A DNA stretch of 64,000 bases. Origin: CAWIUB01 sp963839995 (lineage in GTDB: Bacteria > Actinomycetota > Actinomycetes > Mycobacteriales > Jatrophihabitantaceae). The stretch spans positions 1 to 64,000 of the forward strand of contig CAWIXH010000005.1 in NCBI GenBank assembly GCA_963839995.1. The letters run 5' to 3'. How positions within the stretch are numbered: position 1 is the stretch's first letter; every line of letters starts with the position of its first letter. The position numbers and the translations under genes were made by a program. The notes beneath the pieces were generated by a model. That model did no database searches, was not told where the DNA came from, and was given only the letters and a program-made list of their open reading frames with translations. Below are positions 44,485 to 53,623 of this stretch, piece after piece.

Positions 44485-45128
44485 ATGACGGATCGTGATG
44501 CTCGCGGCGATCAAGTCGAGCCTCGCCCGGCGGCGGTCACATTCGTGACCACCGAGCATTTCACCCTCCAGGGTGCCCGCTCGTCGACAATCGCTGAGGC
44601 GAGCGGCCGGGCGACGATGTTTTTGGGCACGGTCAGCGGAGGGCTGGTTGCCCTCGGGCTGATCGCCACCGCCGCCGGTGTCGACACAGCGTTCTACGCC
44701 TTTGCGCTCATTCTGTTGCCACCCTGGCGCTGGTCGGACTGGTGACCTTCAACCGGGTGTTGCAATCCGGCGTCGAGGACCTGGGCTACGCCAGCCGGAT
44801 CGCGCGACTGCGCGGCTATTACTTTCAGCACGCGCCCGAGTTGGTCGACTACCTGCTCAGCGTTTCGCCCGAGCAGCGCCTGAATCTGCAAGGGATCGGA
44901 GGGGGGCGCTGGCAGCGGTTCTTCACCGCGGCGGCGATGGTCGGGCTGGTCACGGCAGTGTTAGCCGGCTCCGCCATCGGTCTGCTGACCGCCGTCGTAG
45001 CCGATCACGTGCTGGCCGCCGCACTGAGCGTTGGCGGCGTGTTTGCCGTAGGGGTGTTCGCCGCGCTGATCCGATTCCAGGTGGCGACGTGGCGGCGGGC
45101 GGCGGTTCTACTAGTCGAGGACTCGTGA
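44485..45128 (+). pseudogene. Hypothetical four-helix membrane protein, frameshifted
   Basis: The first piece (44485-44715) starts MTDRDARGDQ and has two hydrophobic segments (ATMFLGTVSGGLVALGLIAT; TAFYAFALILL). The second piece continues in another frame with TLALVGLVTFNRVLQSGVED, a soluble helical part and two more membrane helices (FTAAAMVGLVTAVLAGSAIG; LSVGGVFAVGVFAALIRF). One base is missing near 44718, within TTGCCACC. The function is unknown; it is similar in layout to small uncharacterised actinobacterial membrane proteins. Confidence 0.6.
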
Positions 45129-45142
45129 GCCGCGCGGAGTGA

Positions 45143-45180
45143 CCGCCCAGATCCCGCTTGCACGGGCGGGATCTGGGCGG
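45143..45180. terminator. Strong bidirectional terminator hairpin
   Basis: CCGCCCAGATCCCGC (45143-45157) and GCGGGATCTGGGCGG (45166-45180) are perfect 15-bp arms with an 8-base loop. It lies between convergent genes (membrane protein ending 45128, SDR ending 45188). Typical of actinobacterial terminators without a U-tract. Confidence 0.75.
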
Positions 45181-45187
45181 CTGTCAC

Positions 45188-45742
45188 CTACTGGTCAGGC
45201 GGCGGCGAGGGCCAGTTCAGCGACCTGAGGGGTGTCGCTCTCTTCCGCGCCTGCACGTTCGCAGCCATGTCGGTGTCGACGTAGCCGACGTAGACGCCAA
45301 CGACCTGCACGCCGCGCGGGGCGAGCTCATTGCGCATCGAGTCGGTGGCGCTCCACAACGCTGCCTTCGACACCCCGTAGCTGCCGCCGAGGCCGATCCA
45401 CGAGACAACCGAGGCGACATTGACGACGGCGCCGGAGCGCTCGACGAGTCGATCGGCGAAGGCGGAGATCAGCGCGAGCGGACCGAACAGGTTCGTTTCC
45501 AGTTCAAGGCGCAGGGTCGAGGTGTCCGGGTTGAGAACCGAGTCGGCGCGGGCAATCCCGGCGTTGTTGATAAGGACGCTGACGTCCTGTGCGACTTCGA
45601 CCGCTCGCGCGACCGAGCCCGGATCGGTCACGTCGAGCTCCAACGGCACGACGCGAGCGTCAAGGGCGGTGATCGTGTCGGCGTCACGGGCTGCGGCGTA
45701 CACCCTCGTCACACCGCGATCGAGCAGCTGGGTCTCCTCGAG
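45188..45742 (-). pseudogene. SDR lacking its N-terminus
   Basis: From LLDRGVTRVYAAARDADTIT onward this is a classical SDR: VSVLINNAGIARADSV (NNAG), NVASVVSWIGLGGSYGVSKA with the YGVSK catalytic pair, and GYVDTDMAANVQA. The first 20 or so residues with the GxxxGxG nucleotide-binding loop are absent; the frame runs instead into a palindrome and the antisense of a TetR fragment. It is probably inactive. A deletion seems to have removed both 5' ends. Confidence 0.78.
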
Positions 45743-45745
45743 TGA

Positions 45746-45763
45746 TGTACACCGATCGGTGTA
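45746..45763. promoter_or_regulatory. Perfect 18-bp palindrome at a gene-truncation junction
   Basis: GTACACCGATCGGTGTAC reads the same on both strands. It looks like a TetR-type operator (ACCGATCGGT core). It sits exactly between the broken 5' end of an SDR and the broken 5' end of a TetR fragment. Confidence 0.5.
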
Positions 45764-46076
45764 CCCGGGCCTATTCCAGGCCCTCGACCAGCAAGCCGAC
45801 TCGCCCGACTTCCGGGGCTGCCCCTTCATCGGCGCGGCCACCGAACTCAAGGATCGCGATCACCCTGGAGTACGCGTCGTGTGCGAGCAAAAGGCCGCGC
45901 TCACCGCGTACTTCGCCGAAGCGCTGCACGCCGGCGGCGCTCGCGAGGCCGATCTGCTCGCGCTCCAGCTCACCCTCCTCTTCGACGGCGCCAGCGCCTA
46001 CTCGATGGTGCGCGGCGGATCCACGCCGGCCACGCGCCAAGCGGTAGAGACGCTGCTGAGCGCACACGGGATGTAA
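45764..46076 (+). pseudogene. TetR family regulator, C-terminal fragment
   Basis: The sequence GLFQALDQQADSPDFRGCPF is the ligand-domain motif of TetR proteins of the YdeS/AcrR type, followed by VVCEQKAALTAYFAEALHAG and LQLTLLFDGASAYSMVRGG. The HTH-containing first 80 or so residues are missing. The open frame upstream is antisense to the SDR. It is a remnant, probably once the regulator of the neighbouring SDR. Confidence 0.72.
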
Positions 46077-46161
46077 CGCCTCAGAATCAAGGTTCTCGCG
46101 TTTCCTCACATCCTGAGCACACCCGCCTACGTCACACCCCAAACGTCTTGCACCGTTGCAT

Positions 46162-46174
46162 ATAACGAAGTTAT
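46162..46174. promoter_or_regulatory. TetR-type operator ATAAC-GAA-GTTAT
   Basis: Perfect 13-bp palindrome 10 bases before the SDR start at 46184. The same half-sites and spacing occur twice at 54481-54515, between the TetR gene at 53707-54441 and the crotonase gene. A shared regulator is likely. Confidence 0.6.
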
Positions 46175-46183
46175 CGTATCCGC

Positions 46184-47065
46184 ATGAGACGCGCACTGAC
46201 GGGGCGAAGGCTGGTCGTGACCGGAGCGGCACAGGGCATCGGGGAGCAGGTGGCACGGCTCGCAGCCGCCCGTGGCGCGCGGGTGGCGTTGATTGGGTTG
46301 GAGCCGGATCGGTTGCGTCGCGTTGCCGAGGACATCGGCCCGGCCGCGTCCTGGCGCGAGGCCAACGTGCGTGACAGCGCCGCGCTGCGCGCAGCGATCG
46401 ACGAGTCTGCCGCGGTCATGGGCGGTATTGACCTGGTCCTGGCCAACGCCGGGATCGTGTCGTACGGCACCGTGCGGCAAGTGGATGAGGCGTCCTTCGA
46501 GCGGGTGCTGGACGTCAATCTGAACGGCGTCTTCCGGACGTTGAAGCACGCGACGCCCCATTTGGCGACCAGTCGAGGGCACGTGACGGTGGTGGCGTCC
46601 GCGCTGTCGTTCCTCCCGCTGGCGGCGATGGCCTCCTACGGTGCGAGCAAGGCCGGCGTCGAGATGCTCGCCCTGGCCTATCGCCAGGAGGTCGCGCACC
46701 TGGGCGTGACGGTCGGGCTCGTCCATCCGTCGTGGATCGACACCGATCTCGTCCGCGGCGCCGAGGCGGACCTGCCCTCGTTCCAGGGCATGCGCAACCG
46801 GCTGCCGTATCCCGGCAACGTGACCACGAGCGTGGGGCAGGCAGCGACCGCGATCGTGGACGGGCTCGCGCGCCGTAGCAGCCGCGTCTACGTTCCGCGG
46901 GCGGTGGTCATCGCGAACTGGGCACGCGGCCTGCTGAACTCGCCGCTGGCCTGGCCGTGGATGCGGCGGTTCGCCGCGCGGGCGGTGCCGACGCTGGAGA
47001 ACGAGGTAGCAGCGCTCGGCCGGCACGAGCAGGTAGTCCCGGCGACCGCACACAAAGCCGGGTGA
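46184..47065 (+). CDS. Short-chain dehydrogenase/reductase
   Basis: 293-residue SDR. The cofactor motif is LVVTGAAQGIGEQVARLAAA, then LVLANAGIVSYGTV (NAG), VVASALSFLPLAAMASYGAS with the catalytic SYGASKAG, and HPSWIDTDLV. The C-terminal extension (AVVIANWARGLLNSPLAWPW) is like that of mycobacterial-type membrane-associated SDRs. It is intact. It is followed by the WS/DGAT gene with a 4-bp GTGA overlap and preceded by an ATAAC-N3-GTTAT operator. Confidence 0.9.
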   Translation: MRRALTGRRLVVTGAAQGIGEQVARLAAARGARVALIGLEPDRLRRVAEDIGPAASWREANVRDSAALRAAIDESAAVMGGIDLVLANAGIVSYGTVRQVDEASFERVLDVNLNGVFRTLKHATPHLATSRGHVTVVASALSFLPLAAMASYGASKAGVEMLALAYRQEVAHLGVTVGLVHPSWIDTDLVRGAEADLPSFQGMRNRLPYPGNVTTSVGQAATAIVDGLARRSSRVYVPRAVVIANWARGLLNSPLAWPWMRRFAARAVPTLENEVAALGRHEQVVPATAHKAG

Positions 47066-48340
47066 ACGAGGTGCGTCCGACCCGGACCAGGCACCGACTC
47101 GCTCTGCTCGACCGCGCCTTCTTCCTGCTGGAGTCGGCCGAGGCCACCTGTCATGTGGGGCTGCTGGCCATTTTCAAACCACCGGCGGGAGCGCAGCCGG
47201 ACTTCATCCAGCAGCTGGTCGTGACCATGCGCGAGCAATCCGACGTCGCGCCGCCGTTCACCTACACGCTGACCCGACATCGCGGGCCGGCGTTTCGCCG
47301 TACGCGGTCGGAGCTCGCTCCCGCAGACGTGGATCTGGACTGTCACTTGCGCCATTCGGCGCTGCCGGCCCCCGGTGGCCAGCGCGAACTCGGCGTACTC
47401 ATCTCCCGCCTTCACTCTCGCCCGCTCGACCCGAGCCGTCCGATGTGAAAACTGCATATCATCGAGGGACTGGAGGATGGTCGGTTTGCCATCTACGTGA
47501 AGATCCATCACTCGCTTATGGACGGTGTGACCGGCACCCAGATCTTCGCCCGGACCCTGTCCCAGGACGTTGCCGACAACGTCGTGCGCCCGATCTGGAC
47601 GATCCGGCGCCGCGGTGGCGCGGGCGCGTCTGACCGCGGCGCAATCCAGGCCCGGACAAACCGCGCCGCCGCGGCTGCGCGCATCGTCCTATGCCTCGCT
47701 CACGCGTGTGGGGTGGCCCTGCGACAGGTCAGCGAACTGCTCAACGACGACCGTGCGGTGCCGTTCTTCGGCCCGGTCTCATCGGTGTTGAACGGCAGGG
47801 TGAGCCGGCAGCGTCGCGTGGTCACCCAGTCGTACCAGCTATCCAGACTGCAGGCCGTGGCCACGTCAGCCGACGCGAGCCTCAACGACGTCTTCCTGGC
47901 CATCAGCGCCGGCGCGCTACGTCGCTACCTCGACGAGCTCGGACAGTCCCGCCCGCAGCCTGACCGGCAGTGTGCCGGTGTCGCTCAAGGAATCGGTCGA
48001 CGACCCGCGCAGCAACGCGCTGGGCATGCTCGCCACGAAGCTGCGTACGGACTTCGATGACCCCCTTGAGCGACTCGCCGCAATCACACGATCGACCTCC
48101 GGCGCGAAGGCCAGGCTGCGGCGCCTCCCGGCGTCGCTGCGACCGCACCAAGGGATACTGGCCACCAGCCCGCTCATAGTGCAGGCCCTTGTGGGTCTTG
48201 CCGGCCGCGGGGGCCGACCGCACGCCAACCTGGTGCTGTCCAACGTTCCGGGACATCCCGGGACGCAGTACTTCGGCGGAGCGATGCTCGAGGAGGCCTA
48301 TCCGCTGTCGATGCTGATGCACGGCCAGACCCTTAATATC
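47062..48340 (+). pseudogene. WS/DGAT acyltransferase, 5' part, interrupted by ISL3 element
   Basis: Wax ester synthase/diacylglycerol acyltransferase, which makes storage lipids from acyl-CoA. LALLDRAFFLLESAEATCHV starts the family; the active-site HHxxxDG is present as KIHHSLMDGVTG. The later segments LVLSNVPGHPGTQYFGGAM and YPLSMLMHGQTLNI are clear. There are three kinds of damage: a TGA at 47446 where Trp is expected (SRPM-stop-KLHIIEGL), a frame change near 47950, and the ISL3 insertion after LNI. The missing C-terminus is at 53624-53764. GTG 47062 overlaps the SDR stop. Confidence 0.88.
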
Positions 48341-48406
48341 GGCGCTTCCGGGTTCTTCGTGGGTCGGGTCTGGGTGTGACGGGCGCTTGGCGGCAGGATC
48401 TGTCGC

Positions 48407-49505
48407 ATGCGCGACACCGAGTTGTACCGCCATCTGCTGGGGTTGGTCGCGCCGTGGGAGGTTGATCGCGTCGAGCTGTCGGCCTCCGGCGGGCGGGTGG
48501 ACGTGTGGGTCGGGCATCCGGGCCGGACGCGGTTCGCGTGCCCGGACTGCGAGCGGGAGCTGGCGGTCTACGACCACGCCGAGGAGCGGGCTTGGCGGCA
48601 TCTGGACTCGTGTGCGTTCTTGACGTTCCTGCACGCCCGCCCGCCGCGGGTCGAGTGCCCCGAGCACGGGGTGCGGCAGGTGCGGCTGCCGTGGGCTGAG
48701 CCGCACGCACGGTTCACCGTGTTGTTCGAGCGGCTGGCCATCGACGTGCTCGCCGCCTGCGACGTGGCCTGCGCGGCCGGGTTGCTGCGGGTCAGCTGGG
48801 ATGAGGCGTGGCACCTGATGGACCGCGCGGTGGCCCGGGGCCTGGCCGCGAAACCACTGACCGCCCCGGCGCATGTCGGGGTCGATGAGAAGGCGGCCGG
48901 GCGGGGACAGGACTACATCACCGTGGTCGCCGACCTGGACACCGGCACCGTGGACTACATCGCCGACGAGCGACGCCAGGCCAGCCTGGACGGCTACTTC
49001 GAGAAGTTCACGCCCGAGCAGCTGGCCGGCATCCAGGCGGTCGCGATGGACATGTGGGAGCCGTTCGCCAACTCGGTGCGCGCGCACCTGACCGACCCGG
49101 ACGACAAGATCGTGTTCGACCGGTACCACCTGATGGGCTACCTCACCGGCGCGGTGGACACCGTCCGCAAGCAAGAGAACCGGGCGCTGGTCGCGGCCGG
49201 TGACAAGAGCCTGGCCGGTTCGAAGTACCTGTGGCTGTACTCGGCCGAGAACCTGCCCGACCGTCACGCCGACCGGTTCGCCGCGCTGCAGGCCGGCGAC
49301 CTGCGCACCGCGCGGGCGTGGGCGATCAAGGAGAGCCTGCGGCACTTCTGGTCCTATAAGCGCCGCGGCTGGGCGGCCAAGCACTTCAACCGCTGGTACT
49401 TCTGGGCCACCCACTGCCGGCTCAAACCGATCATCGACGCGGCTAAGACACTCAAACGTCACCAGGCGGGGCTGCTGTCCTACTTCGCCCACCGGATCAC
49501 CAACG
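48407..49505 (+). pseudogene. ISL3 family transposase, 5' part
   Basis: N-terminal zinc-ribbon region (FACPDCERELAVYDHAEERA, RVECPEHGVRQ) and the DDE domain. The first acids are in HVGVDEKAAGRGQDYITVVA and AVAMDMWEPFANSVRAHLTD, and the catalytic-core segment KIVFDRYHLMGYLTGAVD follows. The frame matches ISL3 up to HRITN and then enters foreign DNA, ending by chance at 49606. The last 44 or so residues of the true protein are at 53459-53592. The transposase is therefore split and the outer IS should be inactive. Confidence 0.9.
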
Positions 49506-49513
49506 AGCGTGCT

Positions 49514-52081
49514 TCACACTGCGCCTCCTGTCGAGGTTGCGGCGGTCGGTCTGTCGGACGGGCGGTTTCCTACCGTGGTGCGCGGTACCTGGCGATGGTG
49601 GCATGAGGGTCCGACGGTTTCCGGTCGCTGCTGCGGTCCACTGGTGTGGTTGGTCGCCGCGGTTCGGTTCGCCGCGGTTTTCGGTTGGGCCGGGGCTCGC
49701 TGGTCGGCGCGGTAGAGGTGCCGGCCGCGGTAGTCGACGTCGACGGCGTGGATGAGTCCTTGTCGCCACCATTTGTAGACGGTGCAGCGGGCGACGTGGA
49801 GTCGGGCGGCGAGCTGCCCGCCGGTGAGCAGGTCCTGGTTGCGGCAGGCTGGCGGCCGTCCGGCGGCGGTGACTTCGGCGGGGGTGGGGCGCTGTTGGCC
49901 GGACGGGTGTCGCGGGGCGCCGTCGCCAGCGTGGACGGCGTCGATCAGGCCGAGGGCGTGCCAGCGGGTGATGGTGGTGGCGCTGACGTGTAATTCGTCG
50001 GCGAGTTGGTTGGCCGAGAGCAGGCCCTCGGCGACGCGGCGTGCGAAGGCCTGGGCCTGGTAGTGCAGCGGCGGTCGGGGCTGGCCGGGGTGGTAGAGGT
50101 GTTCGTGGCGTCCGTCGATGCGGCGGCTGGTGATCAGCCCGCGCCGCTGCCAGGTCTTGACCGTGTCGGTGCTGACACCGAGTTCGAGGGCTGCTTCGGT
50201 GACGGTGAGCATCCCGGCGGCTTGCAGCCGCTCACGCAGGCTGGGGATGTTGCGGGCGCGGCATAGCGCGGTCAGCGACGGCACGGTGAACGGTTTGCCC
50301 CAGCCGCTGGGGACGTTGCGCTCGGTCAGGATCGAAACGGCCTCATCGAAGGTGTGCTCGGCCATCAGCTCGTCGATCAGGGCGAGGGTCGTAGCCGGGG
50401 TGGTGTGCTGTTCGTAGGCGGTCAGCGGCCGCGCGACGGTGAGGGTGTGCTGCTGCCCGCCGGGCATCCGGACGTGGACGGTGATGTGTTCGGGGCGGCG
50501 GATCAGGGTGACGTCGGTGACGAGCAGCCGGATCAGTCGTTTGCGTTCACGCATCGGGGTCGCCGGGTCGTGCCAGAGGGTGGGCAGGTCCTCGGTCAGG
50601 GCGCGGATGCGTTGCTGTTGCTGGTCGTTCAGGGTGGCCGCGTCGTTGCGGCTGGCTCGTTCGTACTCGTCTTGGGCGTCGGTGAGTTCACGCAGTTTGT
50701 GGTTCCAGTCCGCTTCCAGGGTGTCGGCGACGAGCCGATTGGCGGGATCGACGGCGAGGTAGCGGCGGCGTGCGGCATCGGCGGCGTAACGGGCCCGTTC
50801 GACACCGGTCGCGCGGATCCGGTCGGCGTCGGCGGCACGCCGGGTCAGCTCGGTACTGACCGCCAACGCCGTGTCCACAGCCAGCGGCGTCAACGATTGC
50901 AGGACCAGCTCGGCGACGGCAGCGTCGATGCCCGCGCCGCAGGTGGACTGACACGGCGGGCTGCCGGTGGCGATCCCTTCGCGTTGACAGGCGTAGTCAG
51001 GCACCAGGCTGTGATCGGCGCGAGCGTGGTAGCGCACGGTCATGCGTTTGCCGCACCGCCCGCACACAACCAAGCCCTGCAGCAGCGCGGGCCCTTCCCG
51101 TGCCGGTCCGGCCTTGCGGTCGGAGCCGCGGGCGGCGGCGTTCGCGATCAGGGTGGCCCGGTTGGTTTCGAACTGGCCCCAGCTGATATGGCCGGGGTGG
51201 GCATCGGGGATCAGGGTGGTCCAGTCCTCACGGGCCTTGATCACGGTGCGGTGGTGGCCGTCGGCGTCGGTGATCTGCCGGCGTCGGCCGTAGAAGTAGG
51301 CGCCGGCGTAGCGGGGGTTGTGCAGCACGAACAGCACGTGGTCGTGGCGTAGCGCCTTCCAGTACAGTTCGCCGGCGTGCGGGCCGCCCAGGTGACGGGC
51401 AGGGAACAGCAACGCCTGCGCGGCGAACGCTTTGACCGTCGCGGAGGCAGAGCCGGTGGCGGCGAAGGTGTCGAACAGGTGCGTGATCGCGCCGCGGACA
51501 CCGCTGTCGGGATCGAGCGTCACGTTGCCGACGGCGTCGTAGATGAGCCCGACCGGTAGACGCACCGCCAGTTCGCCGCGGGCGGCCTTGGCCAGCAGCC
51601 CGCCTTGCAGCCGGGCGCGGATGAAGTGCAGCTCGGCCTCGCTCATGGTGCCCTTGAGCCCGAGCAGCAGCCGGTCGTTGATGGTGGCCGGGTCATAGAG
51701 CCCGTCCTCGTCGCAGATCAGCGTGTTGTTGAACGCACACAGGCGCAGCAGCGCGTGCCAGTCGGCGTTGTTGCGGGCCAGCCTCGAGCATTCCAGTCCG
51801 AGCACGATCCCTGCCCGGCCCAAGGACACCTCGGCGACCAGGCGTTGGAACCCTTCGCGGTCGGCGGCCGAGGCGCCGGACTGTCCCTGGTCGATGTCGA
51901 TCACGACGATCTTGTCGGCCGGCCAGCCGAGCGCGACGGCCCGCCCGCGTAGGTCGTACTGGCGGCGGGCGGACTCGGTGTTGTTGGCGACCTGATACAG
52001 CGTCGACTGGCGGACGTAGAGGTAGGCGCCGCGGCGTAGATGATCAGCGGTGACCTTGGACGAGCTCGAGTTCTCGCTCAT
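49514..52081 (-). CDS. Large serine recombinase with C-terminal HTH repeats
   Basis: About 855 residues. The N-terminal resolvase domain has the nucleophile Ser in YLYVRQSTLYQVANNTES and the arginine motif in VLGLECSRLARNNADWHALL. A recombinase domain (YAGAYFYGRRRQITDADGH), a zinc ribbon (VVCGRCGKRMTVRY with downstream Cys) and a coiled coil follow. Unusually, the C-terminal third has three HTH segments: TVTEAALELGVSTDTVKTWQ, SANQLADELHVSATTITRWH and TGGQLAARLHVARCTVYKWW. ATG 52081 has AGGGAG upstream. It is 8 bases from the element's end and probably moves it. Confidence 0.9.
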   Translation of the reverse strand: MSENSSSSKVTADHLRRGAYLYVRQSTLYQVANNTESARRQYDLRGRAVALGWPADKIVVIDIDQGQSGASAADREGFQRLVAEVSLGRAGIVLGLECSRLARNNADWHALLRLCAFNNTLICDEDGLYDPATINDRLLLGLKGTMSEAELHFIRARLQGGLLAKAARGELAVRLPVGLIYDAVGNVTLDPDSGVRGAITHLFDTFAATGSASATVKAFAAQALLFPARHLGGPHAGELYWKALRHDHVLFVLHNPRYAGAYFYGRRRQITDADGHHRTVIKAREDWTTLIPDAHPGHISWGQFETNRATLIANAAARGSDRKAGPAREGPALLQGLVVCGRCGKRMTVRYHARADHSLVPDYACQREGIATGSPPCQSTCGAGIDAAVAELVLQSLTPLAVDTALAVSTELTRRAADADRIRATGVERARYAADAARRRYLAVDPANRLVADTLEADWNHKLRELTDAQDEYERASRNDAATLNDQQQQRIRALTEDLPTLWHDPATPMRERKRLIRLLVTDVTLIRRPEHITVHVRMPGGQQHTLTVARPLTAYEQHTTPATTLALIDELMAEHTFDEAVSILTERNVPSGWGKPFTVPSLTALCRARNIPSLRERLQAAGMLTVTEAALELGVSTDTVKTWQRRGLITSRRIDGRHEHLYHPGQPRPPLHYQAQAFARRVAEGLLSANQLADELHVSATTITRWHALGLIDAVHAGDGAPRHPSGQQRPTPAEVTAAGRPPACRNQDLLTGGQLAARLHVARCTVYKWWRQGLIHAVDVDYRGRHLYRADQRAPAQPKTAANRTAATNHTSGPQQRPETVGPSCHHRQVPRTTVGNRPSDRPTAATSTGGAV

Positions 52082-52120
52082 CAACGTGCTCCCTTCATCT
52101 TCTTGTTCGGTCGCGGACTT

Positions 52121-52537
52121 TCAGGCATGCGCCAGCGCCATCTGGGCCAGGACGGCCACGAGCTGTCCGGCGCAGGGCAGGGACGACAGCGCAGTAGATA
52201 GATCCGTGCTCGGGGTGGATGTCGTGCTGGACAGCAACGAGGTCGTAGGGACGGTGGGATCGGGCGCTGAAGTCCCTGCAGCCGGTGCCGGCGCCAGGGT
52301 GGCCCACGCGCCGAGCCAGGCCACCATCCCCTTACCGGCCAGCACCGCATGACCCAGCCGCCAGCCGTCGGGGCGTCCGGCCAGGACCCGTTCGCGTAGC
52401 TGTTCGTACCCGGCAGCCAGACTCGCTGGTTCGCCGCCGCCGTAGACCGAGTCGCCCGGAGCCGGCTCAGTCGCTTTTCGTGCTCCGGGTGGACTCCCGG
52501 CGGGCCAGCGCTCGTTCCACCGAGCGCGGATGCACAC
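52121..52537 (-). CDS. Small Ala-rich protein of the recombinase element
   Basis: Open frame of up to 138 residues between the HTH gene and the recombinase. The part that looks coding is DSVYGGGEPASLAAGYEQLR through GRPDGWRLGHAVLAGKGMVA to QLVAVLAQMALAHA. The only ATG upstream (52537) lies inside the HTH gene in another frame, so the true start is unclear; a start near 52460 is likely. I do not recognise a family. Its order between HTH and recombinase genes suggests an accessory role in element mobility. Confidence 0.5.
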   Translation of the reverse strand: MCIRARWNERWPAGSPPGARKATEPAPGDSVYGGGEPASLAAGYEQLRERVLAGRPDGWRLGHAVLAGKGMVAWLGAWATLAPAPAAGTSAPDPTVPTTSLLSSTTSTPSTDLSTALSSLPCAGQLVAVLAQMALAHA

Positions 52538-52943
52538 TGACCCCGAACCGGTCGGCTACCGCCTGAGCCAGTTGCCCGCTGCGCAGCGTCGGGTCCGCTG
52601 CCCGCAGCGATTCCAGATGATCCAGGACCTGGCCGTCGAGCTTGTGCGCCCGTCGCGGGCCGGGCTTGGCCGGCACCAGGGCCGGCAGCCCGCCGGCGGT
52701 CAGGGCCGCCGCCGCCGTGTAGTAGGACTGTCGGGAGAACCCGAACGAGCGTGCCGTGGCGTTCACCGCGGCGCCGTCGACCTCGACCCGCCGCACCATC
52801 TCGTACTTCACCTGCACCAGGTCCGCTGCGTCGAAGAACTCCGAGGAGATGAACCCCGGGTCCTGGACCGCATCGGGGTGCGGGTTCAGCGTCCTGGACA
52901 TGGCCAGCTGTTCGGCCTTGCGATTCCGTCCGCGTCTGGCCAT
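52467..52943 (-). CDS. Helix-turn-helix protein of the recombinase element
   Basis: 158-residue protein with two HTH-like regions: VNATARSFGFSRQSYYTAAA (about residues 61-80) and GQLAQAVADRFGVSVHPRSV (about 125-145). It resembles the N-terminal DNA-binding part of IS481/IS30-type transposases but has no DDE domain. ATG 52943 has GGAGGAGG upstream. It could recognise the element's ends or the target, or act as a regulator. In this element it precedes the recombinase gene. Confidence 0.75.
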   Translation of the reverse strand: MARRGRNRKAEQLAMSRTLNPHPDAVQDPGFISSEFFDAADLVQVKYEMVRRVEVDGAAVNATARSFGFSRQSYYTAAAALTAGGLPALVPAKPGPRRAHKLDGQVLDHLESLRAADPTLRSGQLAQAVADRFGVSVHPRSVERALARRESTRSTKSD

Positions 52944-53113
52944 CCCGCCTCCTCCATTGCGTCCAGGCCATTATGTCGCGCACCAGGAACAGTAGACTGT
53001 CGACACGCCGCCACTTCTGCGGGCAATACCGTTGCACTAGGTATTAACCCTTGTGCTGGTCACGGTGACGACGAGACACATGTCCACTATCAGCGGCATA
53101 ATTACTCGGACAG

Positions 53114-53398
53114 TCACGGCGTAATCCGTTGGACAGCCGACGCGGCGTCCGGCGATCGCTGGGCACGCAGCCGAGCCACCAGATCGGCCAGCTCGAGCAA
53201 CCCCACGGTAGTGAACGGCGACCGGCCGGCAGCCACCACCACGAACGGGTCCTCGGGCACCACGTCGGTCCACTCCACCGGCAACGAGAGCAGCAACCCG
53301 TCCGGGTCGAACACGTAGACACGGTCCGCACGCCAATTCCGGCGGCGCTTGACCAACTCAAGTTCCTGCTCGAACCGCGGATGGAACGGATGCGTCAC
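53114..53398 (-). CDS. DUF5372-like protein
   Basis: 94-residue protein starting at GTG 53398: MTHPFHPRFEQELELVKRRR, then NWRADRVYVFDPDGLLLSLP and VEWTDVVPEDPFVVVAAGRS. This pattern is what I know as DUF5372, a small domain found next to recombinase-family genes. The function is unknown. It is the first gene of the element operon and ends 171 bases before the HTH gene. Confidence 0.75.
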   Translation of the reverse strand: MTHPFHPRFEQELELVKRRRNWRADRVYVFDPDGLLLSLPVEWTDVVPEDPFVVVAAGRSPFTTVGLLELADLVARLRAQRSPDAASAVQRITP

Positions 53399-53458
53399 CC
53401 GAACACGGGCAACACCCAGATCATCGCCAAGGCGTGCGGTCGACGGTGAGATCGAACG

Positions 53459-53592
53459 CCGGCGCCGAAGGCCTCAACTCCCGCATCCAGGCGATCAGAG
53501 TCTCAGCGCGTGGCTACCGCAACCGCGAGCACTTCAAGACCGCGATCTACTTCCACCTCGGTGGCCTACAGCTCTACCCGGCCACACCATGA
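53459..53592 (+). pseudogene. ISL3 transposase, 3' part
   Basis: The C-terminal 44 codons of the ISL3 transposase: EGLNSRIQAIRVSARGYRNR, EHFKTAIYFHLGGLQLYPAT and a final Pro before TGA. The catalytic Glu (E in AEGLN/S) is in this piece, so the upstream part alone lacks a complete DDE triad. It joins in frame to the piece ending at 49505. Confidence 0.9.
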
Positions 53593-53623
53593 CCCACGGA
53601 CTTCCCGGAAGCGCCTTAATATC

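Larger units (their letters stand above)
49506..53458 (-). mobile_element. Serine-recombinase element inserted in the ISL3 transposase
   Basis: The two halves of the ISL3 transposase join perfectly (ITN then AGAEGLNSRIQ) if 3953 bp is removed. The junctions share only AACG (49502-49505 and 53455-53458), and I see no terminal inverted repeats. Everything inside is one minus-strand operon: DUF5372-like, HTH protein, small Ala-rich protein, large serine recombinase. A very short shared core and no long target duplication fit strand exchange by a serine recombinase. The attachment site in an uninterrupted ISL3 would be ACCAACGCCG. Confidence 0.85.
48341..53615 (+). mobile_element. ISL3-family insertion sequence, itself interrupted
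   Basis: Left end GGCGCTTCCGGG (48341-48352) and right end CCCGGAAGCGCC (53604-53615) are perfect 12-bp inverted repeats, and similarity continues to 21 of 25 bases. The flanks carry an 8-bp direct duplication, TTAATATC (48333-48340 and 53616-53623), the size made by ISL3 elements. Total length is 5275 bp, of which about 3953 bp is a second element inside the transposase gene. Without it the IS would be about 1.32 kb, normal for ISL3. Confidence 0.92.

Noticed and set aside
48341..53615. ISL3 transposon carrying passenger genes
   Set aside because: The inner genes are not cargo next to an intact transposase; they split it, and removal restores it exactly, so two insertions are simpler.
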